A stretch of DNA of 64,000 nucleotides from Patiria miniata (taxonomy: Eukaryota; Echinodermata; Asteroidea; Valvatida; Asterinidae). Position numbers and translations under genes: made by a program. Below, piece by piece: positions 43,704-56,224 of the stretch (position 1 is the first letter of the stretch; each line of letters begins with the position of its first letter). Below the pieces are notes generated by a model. The model worked only from the letters and a program-made list of their open reading frames with translations. It was not told where the DNA came from and made no database searches. The DNA lies in contig NW_024037070.1 of the NCBI RefSeq assembly GCF_015706575.1, positions 2,785,874 to 2,849,873 on the forward strand. Direction: 5' to 3'.

Positions 43704-45849
43704 GTTGAGTCTATTTGATAATTGAAAATCTTTACTTCGGGGAGAGACGTTTCGCACACGCGCACACGGCACATTTGAGAAACATACTGTTTTGTTTTAG
43801 TGGCTTAACGTTGAAGGCGACGATGCGTCTGCAATGATGCAGCAAGGTGATTGGCGATGAAATGAAAATGGCAGAGGGCTGTTTGTTTTCCCTGGGGAGG
43901 ATTCTATTATCACAGCTTGCCCGCCACTAACTGACCGACTGGATTTAAATGTTATACCTATAAAAATCCTGCGCGCAATGCATGACGAAAACAATATCTG
44001 GCTGGCTAGTGCGCCATAGGGCACGTTGGTAACTTTCTGTAATATTGTCTGATACAGTAGCTCATGGTTATATGTCAGATATAGTGCACTGTATGAGTTC
44101 AACAATGCAATACGCAAATTCCAGCGAATTACGACAGAAACTGAGCACAGAAAAGTTTGCGAAACAGGTTACTTGACCAGAAAGTTATGAAGCCCGGGTT
44201 CTTTTGACCAGCTCTGCGCAAATAGGCTACACAAAACTCCATTCACTTCCGAGTTGGTATATTCATGTAGTTTTTAAGCTCGGGCAGGAGCTTCTACAAG
44301 TCACTTTGGTGTCGGTCGGTCGTTTGGTCGCCGAAAAATTGACCAAAATAAATTGGGCAAATGCCATGCCGTCGTCCGTAAATGCACTCTATAAATTGTT
44401 TGTAACAATTCGTTAAGTTTTTACGAAAATTGTGTAAACGGAGGCAATTATATGTATAGTATTGTAGTCACGTGGTATTTTCTGTAGAGTTTGGACGGTA
44501 TCCTGAAGGAGGGAATGAAAATTGACGAAAAGTATGGAGTTCCATATGTGCCATCGGCGTCGCATTTTTCGCCAGAGCTTATTGTGCACTCACACTTGTT
44601 TTAATGTGCCATACTTGCACTATGAAATGCCATACTGTCTTATCGCGTTTTCTTTTCTCTCACTCTCAGGGGTTCAGAGTTAAGAAGTGGGGGGTTCTGA
44701 GAAATTATTACATACATTACACCATGGAGCAAGGAACGGTCGATGTCTCACGTGTCGTCAAGTCTCGCATATTCACGCGGTCAACAAGCCGTCTCCAGGA
44801 TGGAGTACACGCCGGAGTCCATTGACGAAGCAAGTCTCGTGAGATTTCACTCGTGAAGTCCCTCCTTTTCGTCCACACGCCGTCGATTTGTTATTGACCC
44901 AAAGTCTACTGGCGCCATGATTACACTAGTCTGGTCACTAAATAAAGCAAGCCGAATCTCATGATTATTTGCATATAGATTCCCTTCACACTGTCTAAAA
45001 AGTGCGGGCGACAAAAGAGGATGCTGAAAATATCAACATTTGACTTGGAAATGGCAAGTTTGGGATGCGACCACGTAACATTTTAATTCCGCATCGAATC
45101 TGTCAGGCCTTTTTTTTTTATCCTTCCCACATTCACACCCACTCCACTCCGATCCTCTCAAGTACAGCGACTCCTCGCCGGTGGTCTGTGTGCGAAGGGA
45201 GGCTAATGAAAGAAAGTAGGACAGAATAACGGATATAAGACTGGGCGAGGAAGAAGGAATTGGGAGCGATTGAAGGAGGAAAGGATCGGGACAGGCAGGA
45301 GCAAAGATGGAAATGAATATAAATTAGAAAATGGAAGGACTCGCAAGAAAGGCGAGGAAAAAGAAACAAGGAACGACGGGGGAAAGTTAGGGCACATGAC
45401 AGTTGAGAAAACGGGCTTTGTGGTCAAGACCTCAGGTGGGGGATTAAAGGTATTGGATTGGGGAAAGAATTATGGAAGGGGAGATGGATGAAGAAACAGG
45501 TGGAATCATGCAGAGATGAAATATATGGGAAAGGGGAAGATTATAAGTGGTTAGGACTAGAAGGTGGGTTGGAATTTGATGAACTTGGGGTCACTAATGG
45601 ACTGTACAGGAGGAATATTTATGTCGTGCACTGTCAAAACGAAATCTACATTATTATTTTTGCACAGTATAGATTCTACTTGTTTATTTCTTTGCACACA
45701 AACAATAGATACGTCTTGGTACTGAAATTGCGAAGGAATTTTAGCTTCTCTGAAAACTGTCAATGTATGTGTCGCAAAGCAACAAATGTGAAACGCATGT
45801 TTTGTTCGAACACGCGGGACTAGTTTGTCTCATTGAACATAAATTTAGT
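43704..45849. other. No gene recognised
   Basis: A 106-codon minus frame at 43797-44117 and purine-rich plus-strand DNA at 45240-45550 are the only notable features. Neither resembles a known family. Confidence 0.35.
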
Positions 45850-46156
45850 GGAGTGTGATGGCCTAGCGGTTAAGAACACCGGACTCACGTTCTGGTGTTT
45901 CAGAGGCAACAGTGACGTGGGTTCGAGCCCGCCGGCGGACACTTGTGCTCTTAAGCAAGGCACTTAACCAGTATTGCTTCGTCCTTCGGATGGGACGTTA
46001 AGCCGTAGGTCCCGTGTATTGTATAAATGCACGTAAAAGAACCCAGTAAACACTTATCGCTAAGAGAAGGGGTTTGCCCCGGTGTTTCTGGCCTCCTGTA
46101 TAAACTCCCACGGGAGTATTTAGGAGAAGAACCAACCAAGAACCAAGAACCAAGAA
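45850..46156 (+). mobile_element. tRNA-derived SINE (about 300 bp)
   Basis: The head is tRNA-like: A-box TGGCCTAGCGGTTAAGA (45859-45875), B-box GGTTCGAGCCC (45920-45930). The body contains AAGCAAGGCACTTAACC, TTCGGATGGGACGTTAAGCC and CACGTAAAAGAACCC, words I recognise from SINEs spread through marine invertebrate deuterostomes. The tail is a short AACCAAG repeat. Not a functional tRNA, because the head is followed directly by the SINE body. Confidence 0.8.
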
Positions 46157-48535
46157 GAGCGATTTGGGGTTTAGAAGGATAACACGTAAATGCATTGTTT
46201 AATTAGGACGACATTCAAAACATATTTCAATGTTTTAATATTGGCATGACAAAATCATATGGGGAGACAAATACGAGGAAAGAGACACAGTGGAAAGCAC
46301 AGATATCGCATGGGCAGGAATAGACAGGAGAAGACTGAACAACAGATAAAAATTCAAGTCGGAAGGCAAATTTATGTAGATGCTTTACGATAATAAAGAT
46401 TGGTGATGTATCACAATATACTATAGCAAGGTTAATCACATTTGCATTCATGTGTATCATTCGCCCATAGTAATACATGTATATATATTCCGCTCGTTAT
46501 AGACAAATGACCATGCAAGGGAACAAAACCGGCAGGCAACCATTTGGCTCCGCATCCGGGAAAGCATCCTCATGAAACCGCAAACGGCAGTTGCTACAGC
46601 AACAAGATAATAAAGCAACCCAGATCCAAGTTACGCCGTAATAATAAAAACGGCCATCTCATCCCCGGCGCCATGGTAACCACGGTACAAAAGGCGCATC
46701 AATTAATCAGACCACGCATCACACACGTTTTTTTTTTGCTACAGTGGTAAAATTTATTGGTCATTTGAACTGATCGGTTTTACAAACAAGCCGCTGAGAC
46801 ATGACACTGCAGTTATGAGAAAACAGGGCAAATGGGCTGATTCGAGAGTACAAAATATGGAATGAACTGGTTTTGAATATAAATTACAAATGAAATAATT
46901 TAGTAAAGATATGACTTTAAGCATGCACACTAACGATGATATTAATATCATACATTTTTAAAGAAACATCTCGAGTGAGGAAAATGTACAGAATCAAAGC
47001 GGTAAAAACAGTATACCATTTATATAATTAATATAATTAAAAATACAGAATGTAGCAACATTCTTGATGATGCTTAGTCCTTTAAAATGTAGGTTTAATA
47101 AATGAAATAAAACATGGTTCATTGAAAGAAACCCAAATTTAAACATGGACAAAATTATTTATTCGTGAAATTCGCTATGATTCAACATCAGGCTGATCAG
47201 AATTAATTGGGTATTCCCCGTTCCTGTTAGCTTTAGTTTCTCAGAAAAAACCCCAGTTGTTTGACTGCTACATTTTTTGAGTCTCAATATACATGTACAA
47301 CCCGATAAGGGCGATCATGAGGCACCCTTTTCACTGTAGGCCTATCTTCAACAGCTGCAGAAAAGCTGAAATATATTCTGCAGTCTACTGAGCGTGTGAG
47401 GCATGAACTGACCATCACCGTTATTAACTCTCAAGTTCACCTGATTTCAACTCACAGTAAACAACTTAATTACACGAACAAAGGCGATCAATTTCTGGAG
47501 CACAATATATCGATTGCTAAATTGTGCGTGATAACAAAGCACAAACTCTTGAAACAAAAACAGTCAGATACTGTGTTTTTCATACATGTAGTTTCCCATT
47601 GCAAATGACTGTTGGTGCTAACCCTGTTGACTTATTATGACACAAATTAATCCCCTTAATCCAGATTATCAGATCAGTGTGATGTAATAAAATAGTAACA
47701 TAATAGTACATTTTGGATTTGTCAAAGGTAAACGTTAAACGTAGCACACAAAAGGCTCTAATAGCAAACAGATATAATGTTTAATATGGCTGTTGACCAA
47801 CTTTGATAATATTTTAACATCATATTAAAGTGAATATTAGGTATGTTTTAATTGATATTAATAAAATTTTAATGATACTGCCACAAACGAACGACTTTAA
47901 AGCAGGCATGGTGAAATAAAGTGACAGGATACTGTGGTACACTCACAATACAGCCATTTGGGTTTGTATATTATGCACAAGTCTAAGACGCTCATAGCGA
48001 GGCTCAAGATCAATAGTCTGGCACCAATGATGTGCTGGTAAACCCGCAGTGACACAATCCAAGGCTTCTGGGATTCAGACCAAGATGGCTACACTGTGAG
48101 ATGATATACTCATAAATAATGCCTCATACTTACAGGCTTAAAAATATTGATATGTACTTATACTTTACACATATTCACAATTTACACAATATCCATGCAC
48201 ATTCAGGGAAAAACAAAATCTTTTAACAATCCGCAACATACCCAATATTGACGAATCCATTTTAATATTACACTAATGAATTTGGCAAACTAAGAACCGT
48301 ATACACGACCCCATCTCTCCATGGTAATTTACAACCTTGCACCACTCAACAAAATATTCAATAATCAATAAATAACTCGTATGACAGAGACACCGACGCT
48401 TTGGTTACAGGTATAGATATCTACAAGTCCATATATACTACATGAGCAAAAAACAGCTTTGGTTAACTTAAGACGTAGTGCATAGACCGAAACACTTGTG
48501 TTTATGACACGGGCACGTGATATGTTGGGAGTGTA
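46157..48535. other. A+T-rich spacer
   Basis: No defensible gene or element. Confidence 0.4.
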
Positions 48536-48622
48536 TACTTGAGATGTGACAGCCTGTAGTGCAACATGGGAGATTGCATCCTGGCATTCATGGAGGAACC
48601 TCGAGACGAGGACAGAGAAGAG
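48536..48622 (-). CDS. Weak exon candidate, unrecognised gene
   Basis: A minus-strand frame reads LLLFSVLVSRFLHECQDAIS then HVALQAVTSQ, bounded by ctcctgag and a GTATAC donor, phase 0. It could continue the gene of 49975-50043 and 54435-54563. No family recognised, and the acceptor choice is arbitrary. Confidence 0.15.
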
Positions 48623-48749
48623 AAGAAGCTCAGGAGAGTATTCATTTACCATCTCCCCTTACCCAGGACCTGCCACTGGATAAGGGGAATCATGGAAACC
48701 AGACACTTTGCAGGTGATGCTTGTTGACTATGATTTTTTTTTTTTTTTT

Positions 48750-49974
48750 TGGAAATGGCATCAAATGCCAACAGCTTCTTGAGTAGGGTTCGGGTTGAAC
48801 CTTGGAGGCAAGCAGATCACAAGACATTCCATCACAAGATGACAGGCCCGGAGCTAGAAGAGAAACTCAGGTGCATTAATGCAGCTCAATTAACAAAGGA
48901 GATGGGAAAGAGGGTGGGGGAGAGGGAAAGTGTTCTACCGTGCACTCCCTTGTTTATGCCAAGCGTTCTATTTTGAGTCCAAACTTACTGCCAAGTCTGT
49001 TGGGTCTGTGGCAGCTCTTTCAAGCCGAGTTGTTTTTGGTAGAATTCTGATGGAAGGCTAATAAGATTCCCCTGCTACACTTGAGACAAAACCGGACAGC
49101 CCTTGCAGGCAAATCAGGCGCGAGAAGTGTCGGTTGCGTCTCTTTTCGTTGCCAGTGTGCGTCGAGCGCAGTGAGGGAGCACTCTTTGCGAATATTAATT
49201 CACTCGATGCAGCTAACTACTAAAGCAATGGAGGTAGGGGGAGAATAAGGGGAAGAGCCCGAGGCAGGGAGAATGTAACAAAGAGTATAGAAGAGCGGTG
49301 TGAGGCAAGTTCAGTGCCCCTTGCTGAAGGGACGTCAAAGAATGGTCAGAGAGAACAAGTGGCCACAATAGAGAGGTTTTTAAGTGACAGGGTGGTATGC
49401 AATTAATCATGCAATCCCTTGTAGTCTACAGGAAGGTGCCCACATTATACAGTTTGTGTAAGAATAAGACTGAACAGTCCCTTCAAAACGAAATTCTGTG
49501 GTAAATTTCCCATATTTTCAGTCACTTTTCATCATCAACACAATCTTAAAAGCTATTCCCATGTTTAGTAAAACCTAATCAAGTACCCAGCCAACAGTCC
49601 ACATGTATAAGTTTTTTTGTGAATACGCAAGTGCTAATAAAACATTCCAATTTTCCTTCTCTACCCTCTCTGGAGATTGGAGAATATATACTTACAAATG
49701 GATTCCTAAGAAAGGGGGAAAAATACATTTGGCAATATTCTGAAAGCCCCAGGTGGTGAATAGTTAATGTTAATCACATAAATTACAACACATTGATGTT
49801 TTTTTTTGTTAATACAATAGTAATACGAGGATAATACCAACATTTTTATACATGTAGCACTTTCGCTGGCGGATCAATACATTTCACACGTTATCATTTT
49901 GATCAACTAGGCATGTATAGGATACTGTAAAAATACAGGATTTGTGGTGTGAACGTGTGTGCTGTGTCACTTGC
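48750..49974. other. No gene recognised
   Basis: A 75-codon plus frame begins right after a T18 tract at 48749 (MEMASNANSFLSRVRVEP...). It looks mildly coding but has no motif or splice context. Confidence 0.3.
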
Positions 49975-50043
49975 CTGAATGCTCCGTACTTTACTGGAAA
50001 TGTCAAACTCCTTGAATGACGCAGTTTCGGCACCCTTTCTAGC
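49975..50043 (-). CDS. Candidate exon of an unrecognised gene (GC donor)
   Basis: 69 nt, 23 codons, phase 0 at both ends, reading ARKGAETASFKEFDISSKVR then SIQ. A strong polypyrimidine acceptor (tttcttttcctgtcaag) precedes it, and CAG followed by GCAAGT, a perfect GC-type donor, ends it. Composition is coding-like. No family recognised. Confidence 0.35.
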
Positions 50044-50507
50044 CTTGACAGGAAAAGAAAAACAAATCACTGTCAGTCTCCGGCCTGAGGTGAATTTCAC
50101 AGCGTTCCTTACATGGAAAGGGTTCAAATTAGCCACAGGTGGAAATATCACATGATTGATGTCTATTTTCACCTTTTTTTCCAAGCTTCTTCTTTTTTAA
50201 ATAACTTTGTGTTAGTTGATTACTATCTTTTTCAACATCTTCAGTCAAATAGTGCAAACCTTTTCTTATTCTGGTCAGAATTTCCAACCACAAATTTTCA
50301 GGAAATCAGCAGGCTTCCAAAAAAATCACTCTTTTAAATTTTTAAAATTCTTCCTCCAAGTTTGGATCTAGAACTGAGCCTCATGTGTTACGAATGTGGC
50401 TAAAGACACGTTCACTCCCAGTTGCACTCTCTGATGGGTAAGTGGTGTCGTAAAGCAACCTACAATGGACAATACATCGCACAGTTGCAGCGCAGCTTTT
50501 TACAGTA
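50044..50507. other. Spacer or intron of the unrecognised minus-strand gene
   Basis: Nothing recognisable between the candidate exon and the TA-flanked MITE. Confidence 0.35.
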
Positions 50508-50698
50508 CAGTCAAATCTCGTTAGTACAAACTCTGTTAATACAAAATTCTGGTTATATAACAAACATAAAGCCTTAGTCCCGACTGTGCATTTATGTGCA
50601 CAATGAATGGGACCGATGTTCCTCTTGATACAAAATTCTGATATATAACAAACAATTTGGCTAGGTCTGAACGAGTTTGTATTAACTAGACTCGACTG
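50508..50698. mobile_element. 191-bp Tc1/mariner-pogo (Tigger)-like MITE
   Basis: Ends CAGTCAAATCTCGTTAGTAC and GTATTAACTAGACTCGACTG, with TA on both sides (50506-50507, 50699-50700). The internal repeat of TACAAAATTCTG..TATAACAAAC is in the style of pogo/Tigger MITEs. No transposase. Confidence 0.75.
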
Positions 50699-50700
50699 TA

Positions 50701-53700
50701 TATGCATACACATGTACAATGGTTGTGGTCTGTACATAATTCTTATAGTTATAATCATTAAAGTGAATTACTATTTAGTGAGGCACAGAGATGCTGCTAT
50801 ACAAAATGTGAACAATCAACAAATTAAATTCTATTTTAGAGTAACAACTTTTTCCTCTTCAAATTACATGGTACATAAATACAGTAGGCCCTTTACTTTC
50901 AGTGCGTACTCTTTAGTCCAATTACAAAATATTACATGAACAATAGACATGTTTCCAACAAACTACATAATGTACAAATAGGACATGGTTATGATTTTGG
51001 CCGTATTGGAAACAAAACCAACGAAACCTTTCAATTTTAAACATGCCTCATTTTCTCATCAACAAGAGTGGAGTTTAATGAGACAGGTCGAGGCTGGTGC
51101 CTATAACATAGAATCATTACAGCAACATTGTCTTGCCTCCTTGGAACAAGACCAAGTTGTCAATATGTAACCCAATTGGGAAAGAAAGCTTTTATTTTCA
51201 GATTTTAATTCCTCGTTTTCTGAGAACAATCTTGGATGGTTTATCAAGTTGTAAACAACAACAAAATTGGACAATTGTGTCTGCAGAATGACACATGTAC
51301 AAATCATACATGCGAGATACTAAGGACAGTTCTAAGAATGTTATTAAAACCCTATTTCCAATCACAAAAACATGTAATAAATACTTTGTACAAAACCAAA
51401 ATCTATAAATATTCCTACAAGTAAAATGTCTCCAAAACAACCCCAACCCCCCAAACAATCAGTGAAAATTAAATTCCATGAAAGCTGATCGTGTTGCACG
51501 GAGCCTCTTCTCATTATGCACGACAACACCATATGCGGAAAGGTGTTTACAAAAAAGTGATATATGACTAACTGCTACAGTCATTCGTTTATTTACTTTT
51601 ACAAGAATGTTACACATCGCAAACGCGGGGAAACTTCCCAAATTCCCAAATTTGGTATCAAAGCTTAGGGCCTACACCCCAAATTTTTCTTCATGAGCAA
51701 TACATTCATTCAGTGAAAATAATGGGATCCAAATTTAAGCATACAATCCTAGCATCCTTCACTTAATGACACTTTATTTAACTGTTGAACTACAATTTTG
51801 AAATTTATTAGAAATTTCTATAATATGACAGTTAGCTCCTTCATAATTTTTTGGTTTGGATATATGCAAATTTGTTCAGTTAATACAAAAATGCCAGAGG
51901 AACAGTGATTTAAAAACAAATATGCTTTTTTTAAAGCTTGATTGGTACTACCGGTATGAGAATTTTTTTTCTGTAAAATACCTTTAGATTGAGTGTGCAC
52001 GCACACAATGTTGATGAAATACGGTAATTGCTGGTATCAATTGCACACTGCTGGAAGCTCTGAAGTTATAAAGTACATTGTAATTTCAATTCAGACAAAT
52101 TCACGCAGGCACCTTGATCTTTTTTGCAATTTGGATGGATTATTGTCGACCTTGAAAGCTCCATTTGATCAGAAAAACGCCATCAATGCCAGATCACAGA
52201 CCATTAACTTTGAATTGTACGTGAAAGGATCGGGTTAGCAGTACTCTGATTATCCTACGAAAATTGGTTACAATCTTTTCACTCCACTATAATTCATTTT
52301 GATAACTATTACTTTGAGAGAAAAGAATTAAGAATTGCAATATCGCCTTCAACATTTACTATCTGAAGTCATGCGCAACATGAGGGATCTTTCATACCAC
52401 GACACACTTCATGAAGGGGGGGGGGGACGGGACACAATCAAATTCTATCACACAACAAGACGAGTCCGTGCGACTGTTCCAGAAGCGACTTTCCCAGGGT
52501 TCTTTTGGGACTGTGTTTCCATGGAATTCTCAAAAAATAACCACTAATTAGCTTAGCATTTTTGTCATATTTTTGACAAGTAGACTCTTCACACTGTTCG
52601 CAGGCAGTCCCTTTGAAGAGGTGAATTGTTCAGGTAATTTAGGAACATTGAGCGATTCAAGGGCTCTCAAATTTTTTTCGCTGAAAGCTGAAGTGGTTTT
52701 TTTTTGTATCCGTGGAGAAAAAAAAGCACAATCAATGCAGGTGGGTCATGCAACTCAAGTAAAAAAAACAACCATTATAAAATCACGTTCCCCTCATCAT
52801 ATTTTGCAGTTTGCAAATTTTTTCACTTCAAATGGCCAAATATACAACTGCAAATCAAATCAGACATTTACTTGACTATTTTGGTCCCAACGCTCACTGA
52901 GAAATGTTTTGATGTTCCCAAAACATTTTCCAGGATTACTTCCCAAATAAAAGGGGAAAAAACAGCCAATCCATCGGCCAAAAGTTTAGTTGAAGCAATT
53001 CAAGCAAACTTTATCTAGAAAAAGTACCTCACTGCAACTTTAACGTGAGTTCAGCAAATTGACATTTTGTGATTGACATGAGTTCCCTCCAGCACGGCCA
53101 AGTCTAATAGTACTTTGCGTCTTCGTTTCTTCCCCAAATTGCAAAGGCCTTGGGATTTAGGTCAAATTTCTGAAAAAAAAAAGTCAGGCCCCAGAAAAGG
53201 GAAAAAATAGTCCCATTTCAGAAGGCAGACAATAAATACAATGGTCTGAACAATGACAAAAACCGATAAAGCTTGCTGGTACAATGGAATTGAAAAATAC
53301 ATAACATTTGTGATAGCTCCTTTAAGATTGTGTGCAGACAGTAACCTTGGTACAAGGTTAATCAAAGGTCATGAAGATGACTGTGATAATCTCCCCAGGG
53401 AAACAGTTATTAAAGTGATCTGCTTACAATGTGTTGTATACAATCCATGTGATAGGGTTATAAGGCTTAAAGGGACACTCTCAATCCAAATTATTCTTGG
53501 CCCATTCATCAGTGGGCATGCACTGTGTTAAATCTGCCGCATAGGTGGGTAGGATAAGATTAAAATATTTCTTTTTAATACTTTTGAAATGGACAACATT
53601 ACCATCTCCAATTATAGTTATATTTTTTTCTCACATCACAGTGAGTGTACATAAGAAACTACATTCATGTGCTGTACATGTAAACCTCCATATAGAGTTC

Positions 53701-54434
53701 AGCATTCACTCTGACCTCAGTTGTCTTTGAAATTTGTAACTTCAGAAGTCCTGTTGCAATATAAAATCTGCGACACCGACTTTCCTGACCAGATTTCAAA
53801 CTCTGAAGGAAGAAAACAGCTTTCAAATTCTAAAGTAACAATTTTTAATGCTTTTTCTTAAAAAAAAAAAAAAAATCAGAATTTAAAGCCAATTTTAAAA
53901 ATTTGCATTTCATGAGTTCTGCCGAAGGCTCCTTGATCACGTTACCCTGAAGTCCATGAATTCTGAAAGCCAAAACAGTTTATTACGAGGTCTCCGAGGA
54001 GTGTGATTGGGTGGAAATGGCTGACTCAACAGCTCTTAATTTGATTGGTTATGTTAGTCATGTGACCTCAACCTGCTACAGGTTCGAATTAGCATAATTG
54101 ATGTAGAAATTGTGAGTTAGAATCCCTAGCACAACGCTGTTGAGAATTAACATGTATACATCACTGAAAGACCTCCTGAACATACTTTTGTTGTTATCGT
54201 CTTACCTTACTCCAGTTTGACCACCAAAAAAAAAAAAAAACCACGATGTTAAAGGAAAAGCCAAGGTCTAAAAATAACCCACTAATCCCCAAGAATTTAC
54301 TTTTGTGTTGCTCCAAGAATAAGCCGGATACAAACATCGGATTAACCTGCGTACAATAATTGGACTTGACATATTGTAGCCACTTTCTATGCTGTGAATA
54401 CCAACCGACTTTCGGTTCGGACAACTTGACTCAC
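50701..54434. other. A+T-rich spacer or intron
   Basis: No defensible exon or complete element. A G10 run lies at 52418-52427, and TTAAAGGGACACT at about 53467 recalls the end of TTAA-type MITEs but has no partner. Confidence 0.35.
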
Positions 54435-54563
54435 GACCAGATGACAGTCTTTTGAAGGCAGCTCCCAGTTTCTGTCAACAATCTTTTCCGGCACGATGTT
54501 CTTCATCTTTGGCTGTGGTTCTCGAAGACGAAAAGAGAGATGTTCCTCTAACGCAGTAATCAT
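54435..54563 (-). CDS. Candidate exon of an unrecognised gene
   Basis: 129 nt, 43 codons, phase 0 at both ends. Reads MITALEEHLSFRLREPQPKM then KNIVPEKIVDRNWELPSKDC and HLV. Preceded by a ctgtag acceptor and followed by an excellent GTGAGT donor. Codon composition and the lack of low complexity make it the best coding candidate in the gene-poor half. I do not recognise the family. Confidence 0.45.
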
Positions 54564-55551
54564 CTACAGATGGGGACAACAGGAGAAGAGAAAAAAAATA
54601 CATCCAGCTGTCACTTAAAGGTTATTAGCGGAGGAATATCTGTTGATAGAAAAGTGCAGTAAAGTTCACTCGATTCTCCCGAGGGATGCATTTTCATCCT
54701 GTGGTTGTATCACCTTGAACTAACCAGCCTGGTATGACATTGACATGTTCGTGTGCATTTTTTTTTAGAAGGGCTCCAGGGTTCTATATGAGATGATGAG
54801 TCTGGTGTTGAGATCAACAATTTACGGTCGGCAGGAATTCTTGCTGGGTGTGGTATATCAATCTATTATTACACGGTGTTGCATTGGAGTTCGGATAATA
54901 CATGTAGTTAATACAGCCACAACAGGCTTCGAGTCTATCTGTTTTAAAAAAGGAAAAAAAAAAAAAAAAAGAGTCTTAAAGCAGGACTTGACTTGACATG
55001 CAATAATTATGTACATTGTATTAAAGATTCTGATATCTAGATACCCAGTTGAATGTTTAAATACAAATGATATTTTACACTGGATTAAAAAAAGAAGAAG
55101 AAATCACAATTTTTTCTTTGATAAATCAGTTTTACTCTGACAAATGTATTCCACTTTTTTGTGTGCATATTTGGCATCGGTTTGTGACAAAACTTTCTAC
55201 GCAGGTTCACACTTCATGGAAATGTCAGTGTGAAGCTAATTTGATGTCCCAAAAAGCAAATGTTCAACTTTCACAATTCATCAGGGTGACTACATTTGCT
55301 GGATTACATTACATTCTAGTTCACTACCCAGCACTTCACTTTTGAGCTGAGTATGTCCATAGAGCTAGGACCGGGTATGTCAAAACAGCACATTACAAAC
55401 ACAAATATTATTTTGACCAAATATCTTGAAATATGAAACATTTGTCTCTACTCCAAGTACACAGAAGAGGACGGAAAATGCTTTTAGAGATCCATTTCTC
55501 GATATTGGATACCATTTACCCACTTCACATACGGTACAGTTTACTTCAGAT
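54564..55551. other. Spacer
   Basis: No feature beyond a poly-A tract near 54955-54970. Confidence 0.35.
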
Positions 55552-55810
55552 CAGCAGCGTAGCCAGGGTTCTCACCATGTACATGTAGGGGGCCAGTGGG
55601 GGGGGGGGGGGGGGGGGGAGGTGCTGATGTTACAGTGGGGGGGGGGGGGGGGTACCGGATGTTACAGTTGGGGGGGTGCTTGCTGTTGGGGGGGGGGGGG
55701 ACCCCGATTTCTGTTTAACCCGTTAACCATGGTCACTTATAGAACTAACAAATTTCTGAGGGGGGGGGGGTTACAATGTCCCCCCCCCCCCCTCTTTGGC
55801 TACACTGCTG
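55552..55810. mobile_element. 259-bp MITE with extreme G/C homopolymers
   Basis: Inverted ends CAGCAGCGTAGCCA and TGGCTACACTGCTG enclose G runs near 55600-55618, 55637-55651, 55688-55700 and 55760-55769 and a C run at 55781-55792. Similar TAGCC-ended elements are common in animal genomes. The plus-strand frame across it is a Gly-rich by-product. Confidence 0.6.
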
Positions 55811-56127
55811 CTCGAGATACAATTTCCTACTTCTTTTGAATCAATATTTTTAAAAGCCTTCACATATACCGGTTGGTGACACAAAGTTATGACAATGAGT
55901 TTCCTTGCAATTGATCAATAAGCTCTACTCCATACACAGCTGCAGCTACCGTACATGTATTTACTTCAGTCAAATTCTGATTCAACGCACATCAAATACA
56001 CATGGGGAACTTCAAGCAAGCATACTCCAAACTGTAAACACTCTGGATAACTCTTTAAAATACTGGAGAACTCTAGAGATTTGCCTGCCAGGAGCCAGAC
56101 CCCACGTAATTTTTTTTTTTTTTTTAC

Positions 56128-56224
56128 GAGTAATGTCTAATTTGTCCGAGGGGACGAGGAGGGTTGAGCCGAAGGCCCTAGCGATGATGGCGCCAGTATC
56201 TATGGTGGTAGCCATGGAGATAGG
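56128..56224 (-). CDS. Weak exon candidate, strand ambiguous
   Basis: Minus frame reads PISMATTIDTGAIIARAFGS then TLLVPSDKLDIT between a tttcctccag acceptor and a GTAAAA donor. The plus strand of the same DNA also reads open (MSNLSEGTRRVEPKALAMMA...), with a GTCAGG donor at 56235. Only one, or neither, can be right. Its G+C-rich, CpG-containing composition stands out from the flanks. Confidence 0.25.

Noticed and set aside
45853-45932. tRNA gene
   Set aside because: A and B boxes are present, but the DNA continues into a SINE body and tail, and the cloverleaf pairing is poor.
55426-55839. 137-codon Gly-rich plus-strand frame
   Set aside because: Produced by G homopolymers inside the TAGCC-ended MITE.
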